DNA of 5,278 bases from Synechococcaceae cyanobacterium RL_1_2. Lineage in GTDB: Bacteria; Cyanobacteriota; Cyanobacteriia; Cyanobacteriales; JAAUPO01. The position numbers were made by a program, and so were the translations under genes. How positions within the stretch are numbered: position 1 is the first letter of the stretch; each line of letters opens with the position of its first letter. Where the stretch lies: assembly GCA_012033095.1 (NCBI GenBank), contig JAAUPO010000214.1, forward strand, positions 1-5,278, written 5' to 3'. Below, one piece after another: positions 3,525-5,278 of this stretch. The notes beneath the pieces are model-generated. The model saw nothing but the letters and a program-made list of their open reading frames with translations. It made no database searches and was not told the origin of the DNA.

Positions 3525-5278
3525 TTTTTTTGAGGTCGGCAGCAAAGCGGGTTTTGTATTCGGGACTATGGAGAATGCCGTAAACGTAGTAGAAAATGTC
3601 TTCTTTGGTTAGGTTGGTATCGTTATAAACTTGCTGAAATTCCTTGAGGATAGCATCGGGTATATTTTCTTTTTTGCTGTAGCCTTCCCCTTGTTCAAAC
3701 AGATTAGTTTGATCTGTTTTTTCTCTTTTTTCGTAATGGTATAAGGGAAAACATTGGCTTGCTGATATGAAAAAATTGCAATCAGGAATAGTATTGGACA
3801 TAAAAACGGTGAAATCTCTTGTTCCTCCTATTCCAGGAATACAAATTACTGAGTTACCTAAATCTTCTTTTGGAAATAATTTCGGTATAAGTCCTACATC
3901 ATTATTAAAGTATTTGTTAAAGTACATTCTCTGTTTACAAAAAGGTCTATATTGACCAATGCAAATCGAATCTTTTTTAAAAGATCTGTGATTACCTTTT
4001 TTTAAATCTTGTTTTAAATCTCTAGACCAGCTAATTTTAGTTGCATCTCCATCAACAAAGTTATCAACACCAATTTCTATTTTTAATCTCTTTTTATATC
4101 TTTCAACTTCTTCATTATAAAAATCAATCATTTTATTCATATTTTTTGTTAAAAGATTAATTGAGAAGTTATATACCCAGCTATCCCTATTGGTTTTAAC
4201 GCCAATTGAATACAAATCAAAGATAGTTTTGGTTTCATTACCTTTTTTATCTCCTAGGGCAATGAAGTTATCAAAAGCGGGATCGCGTTGGTTGATCCAG
4301 TCATGGGCATCATTCGGGGTAATTTCTTGCCAATCAATACCTGTAATACTGGTTAATTTGGCAATGGTTTCTAATTTTTGATCACGGGTTAAATAATCCC
4401 CAATATCATGGTAAAAAATTTGTTTTGCTTTAGGGCGATCGGGATTTTTGATTAATAATAAAATCGCGATCGGTGTTAAACTTCCACCTTTTCCTCCATG
4501 AGCAGCAAACAAAGGATGTCCTTCTTTTCTACAGGTTTCTCCAGAAGTTCTACCATTGCCCCGTAAATTGAAGCAATAAATACTACTAAATTCATCAACT
4601 AAACATTTACGTAATCCATCTCTAGAATTGCTATCAATGAATGATCCGTTAGTCACATAAGCGATAATGCCCCTATTGCCAATCCTTTCACTAGCCCACT
4701 TTAATGCTCTAATTTCAGAACCATAAAGACTATTTTTATTGGTAGCAGTGGAATGTTTGGCATAGGTAGATCTAATTCTTTCATCAAGGCTAGGATAAGC
4801 AAGATTTTTATTATTATCATTTTGGCTCTTTTGCCCTGCTGAGTAAGGAGGATTACCAAAAATCACTGTAATATCCTTACCCTTTTGAGCCTTACCCCGA
4901 TCGCTATTATCTTCAAAAATCCCCAAACCTAACTTGTCATCATGCTCATTCATTTGGAAAGTATCAGTAAGCACGATGCCATTGAACGGGACATAATCCC
5001 CACCGGCTAACTCATGGTAAGTTTCCTCAATATTGATCGCCGCAATGTAATAAGCCAATAACAAAATTTCATTGGCATGGAGTTCCTGGGTATATTTCCT
5101 TTGTAGATCCTCCGGTGTAATCAAACCAGTTTGCAATAAGCGAGTAATAAAAGTACCTGTACCCACAAAAGGCTCTAGGATGTGAACCCCTTCATCGGTT
5201 AAACCCTTCCCAAACTCCTGTTTAAGGGCAGCATTGGCACTGTTAACAATAAAATCCACCACTTCCACTGGGGTATAA
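3478..5278 (-). CDS. Type ISP restriction-modification enzyme: methyltransferase and specificity part (partial, frameshifted)
   Basis: The gene enters from the right edge and its frame is open there: the first codons read YTPVEVVDFIV, methyltransferase motif X, so the GTG at 5268 is not the true start. Counting from that Y, motif I is ILEPFVGTGTF (33-43) and the catalytic motif IV is NPPY (142-145, bases 4843-4854), the form used by N6-adenine methyltransferases. Further on come blocks typical of Type ISP target-recognition regions: SIGVKTNRDSWVYNF, WSRDLKQDLKKG, YRPFCKQRMYF and CFPLYHYE. Family members such as LlaGI are single chains of about 1,500-1,600 residues (nuclease, helicase, methyltransferase, recognition domain), so roughly the first half lies outside the window. 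The frame shifts at the A8 tract (3524-3531) and stops at 3478-3480 after 17 off-frame residues or fewer, losing 154 C-terminal residues. Confidence 0.87.
   Translation of the reverse strand, partial: YTPVEVVDFIVNSANAALKQEFGKGLTDEGVHILEPFVGTGTFITRLLQTGLITPEDLQRKYTQELHANEILLLAYYIAAINIEETYHELAGGDYVPFNGIVLTDTFQMNEHDDKLGLGIFEDNSDRGKAQKGKDITVIFGNPPYSAGQKSQNDNNKNLAYPSLDERIRSTYAKHSTATNKNSLYGSEIRALKWASERIGNRGIIAYVTNGSFIDSNSRDGLRKCLVDEFSSIYCFNLRGNGRTSGETCRKEGHPLFAAHGGKGGSLTPIAILLLIKNPDRPKAKQIFYHDIGDYLTRDQKLETIAKLTSITGIDWQEITPNDAHDWINQRDPAFDNFIALGDKKGNETKTIFDLYSIGVKTNRDSWVYNFSINLLTKNMNKMIDFYNEEVERYKKRLKIEIGVDNFVDGDATKISWSRDLKQDLKKGNHRSFKKDSICIGQYRPFCKQRMYFNKYFNNDVGLIPKLFPKEDLGNSVICIPGIGGTRDFTVFMSNTIPDCNFFISASQCFPLYHYEKREKTDQTNLFEQGEGYSKKENIPDAILKEFQQVYNDTNLTKEDIFYYVYGILHSPEYKTRFAADLKKNVTPYSLRWGFLGIQ
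3524..3531 (-). repeat. A8 tract at the frameshift in the Type ISP gene
   Basis: On the coding strand this reads CTC AAA AAA AAT GTT. Eight A's put the downstream domain out of frame; seven would give CTC AAA AAA ATG TTA CCC and a continuous protein (DLKKMLPRIP). It is the longest single-base run I see in the enzyme gene and lies exactly at the break. It may be a slippage site, a fixed mutation or a base-calling error. Confidence 0.85.

Noticed and set aside
3767..3955. Plus-strand open frame inside the enzyme gene
   Set aside because: It is antisense to the conserved recognition-region blocks and has no ribosome site or recognisable sequence.
3971..3985. Inverted repeat around TCTTTTTTAAAAGA
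   Set aside because: It is a low-complexity A/T palindrome inside coding sequence (Lys/Phe-rich), well explained by composition.
4190..4381. Second plus-strand open frame inside the enzyme gene
   Set aside because: It is antisense to the enzyme's GVKTNRDSWVYNF region and shows no coding support of its own.
1..5278. CRISPR array, tRNA, rRNA or insertion-sequence transposase
   Set aside because: No regularly spaced repeats, cloverleaf-like segments, rRNA motifs, transposase frames or terminal inverted repeats could be found by eye.

Overview
The window looks cyanobacterial. Three intact copies of the HIP1 octamer GCGATCGC (600-607, 856-863, 1012-1019) and many CGATCG cores lie in the left third, as in Synechocystis-like unicellular cyanobacteria. 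The gene content (a DNA-translocase-like ATPase among very small co-directional genes, a toxin-antitoxin pair and a restriction-modification enzyme) fits a plasmid or an accessory island better than core chromosome. Replicon type and species are inference.

Left block (1 to about 2030, + strand): a tightly packed series of genes that overlap or nearly touch. They are the C-terminal end of a membrane protein (1-165), a 110-residue helical protein (165-497), an 81-residue membrane protein (507-752), a 42-residue protein (740-868), a membrane-anchored P-loop ATPase of FtsK/HerA/TraD type (865-1863), a possible 35-residue protein (1869-1976) and the start of a further gene (1973). TAATG, GTGA and ATGA overlaps suggest translational coupling. 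The last gene reads plausibly for about 17 codons and then seems to break near a CTAGGCCTAG palindrome (2018-2027), so the operon looks truncated.

Middle block (about 2030-3057, + strand): an A+T-richer cassette with a perfect TATAAT box, an inverted repeat placed like an operator, and a bicistronic pair. The first gene is a Panacea/SocA-type (DUF4065) antitoxin and the second a 142-residue partner read as the toxin. Their stop and start codons overlap (TGATG).

Right block (3060-5278, - strand): the C-terminal half of a large single-chain Type ISP restriction-modification enzyme (LlaGI/LlaBIII-like), covering the adenine methyltransferase and the target-recognition region. The nuclease and helicase half should lie beyond the right edge. 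The frame is broken at an A8 tract (3524-3531). Seven A's would give one continuous 738-residue product within the window, so this is either a phase-variation/slippage switch, a decayed gene or a sequencing error. The enzyme gene converges on the toxin gene with only 2 bp between stop codons, so the two form a compact defence/stability cluster.
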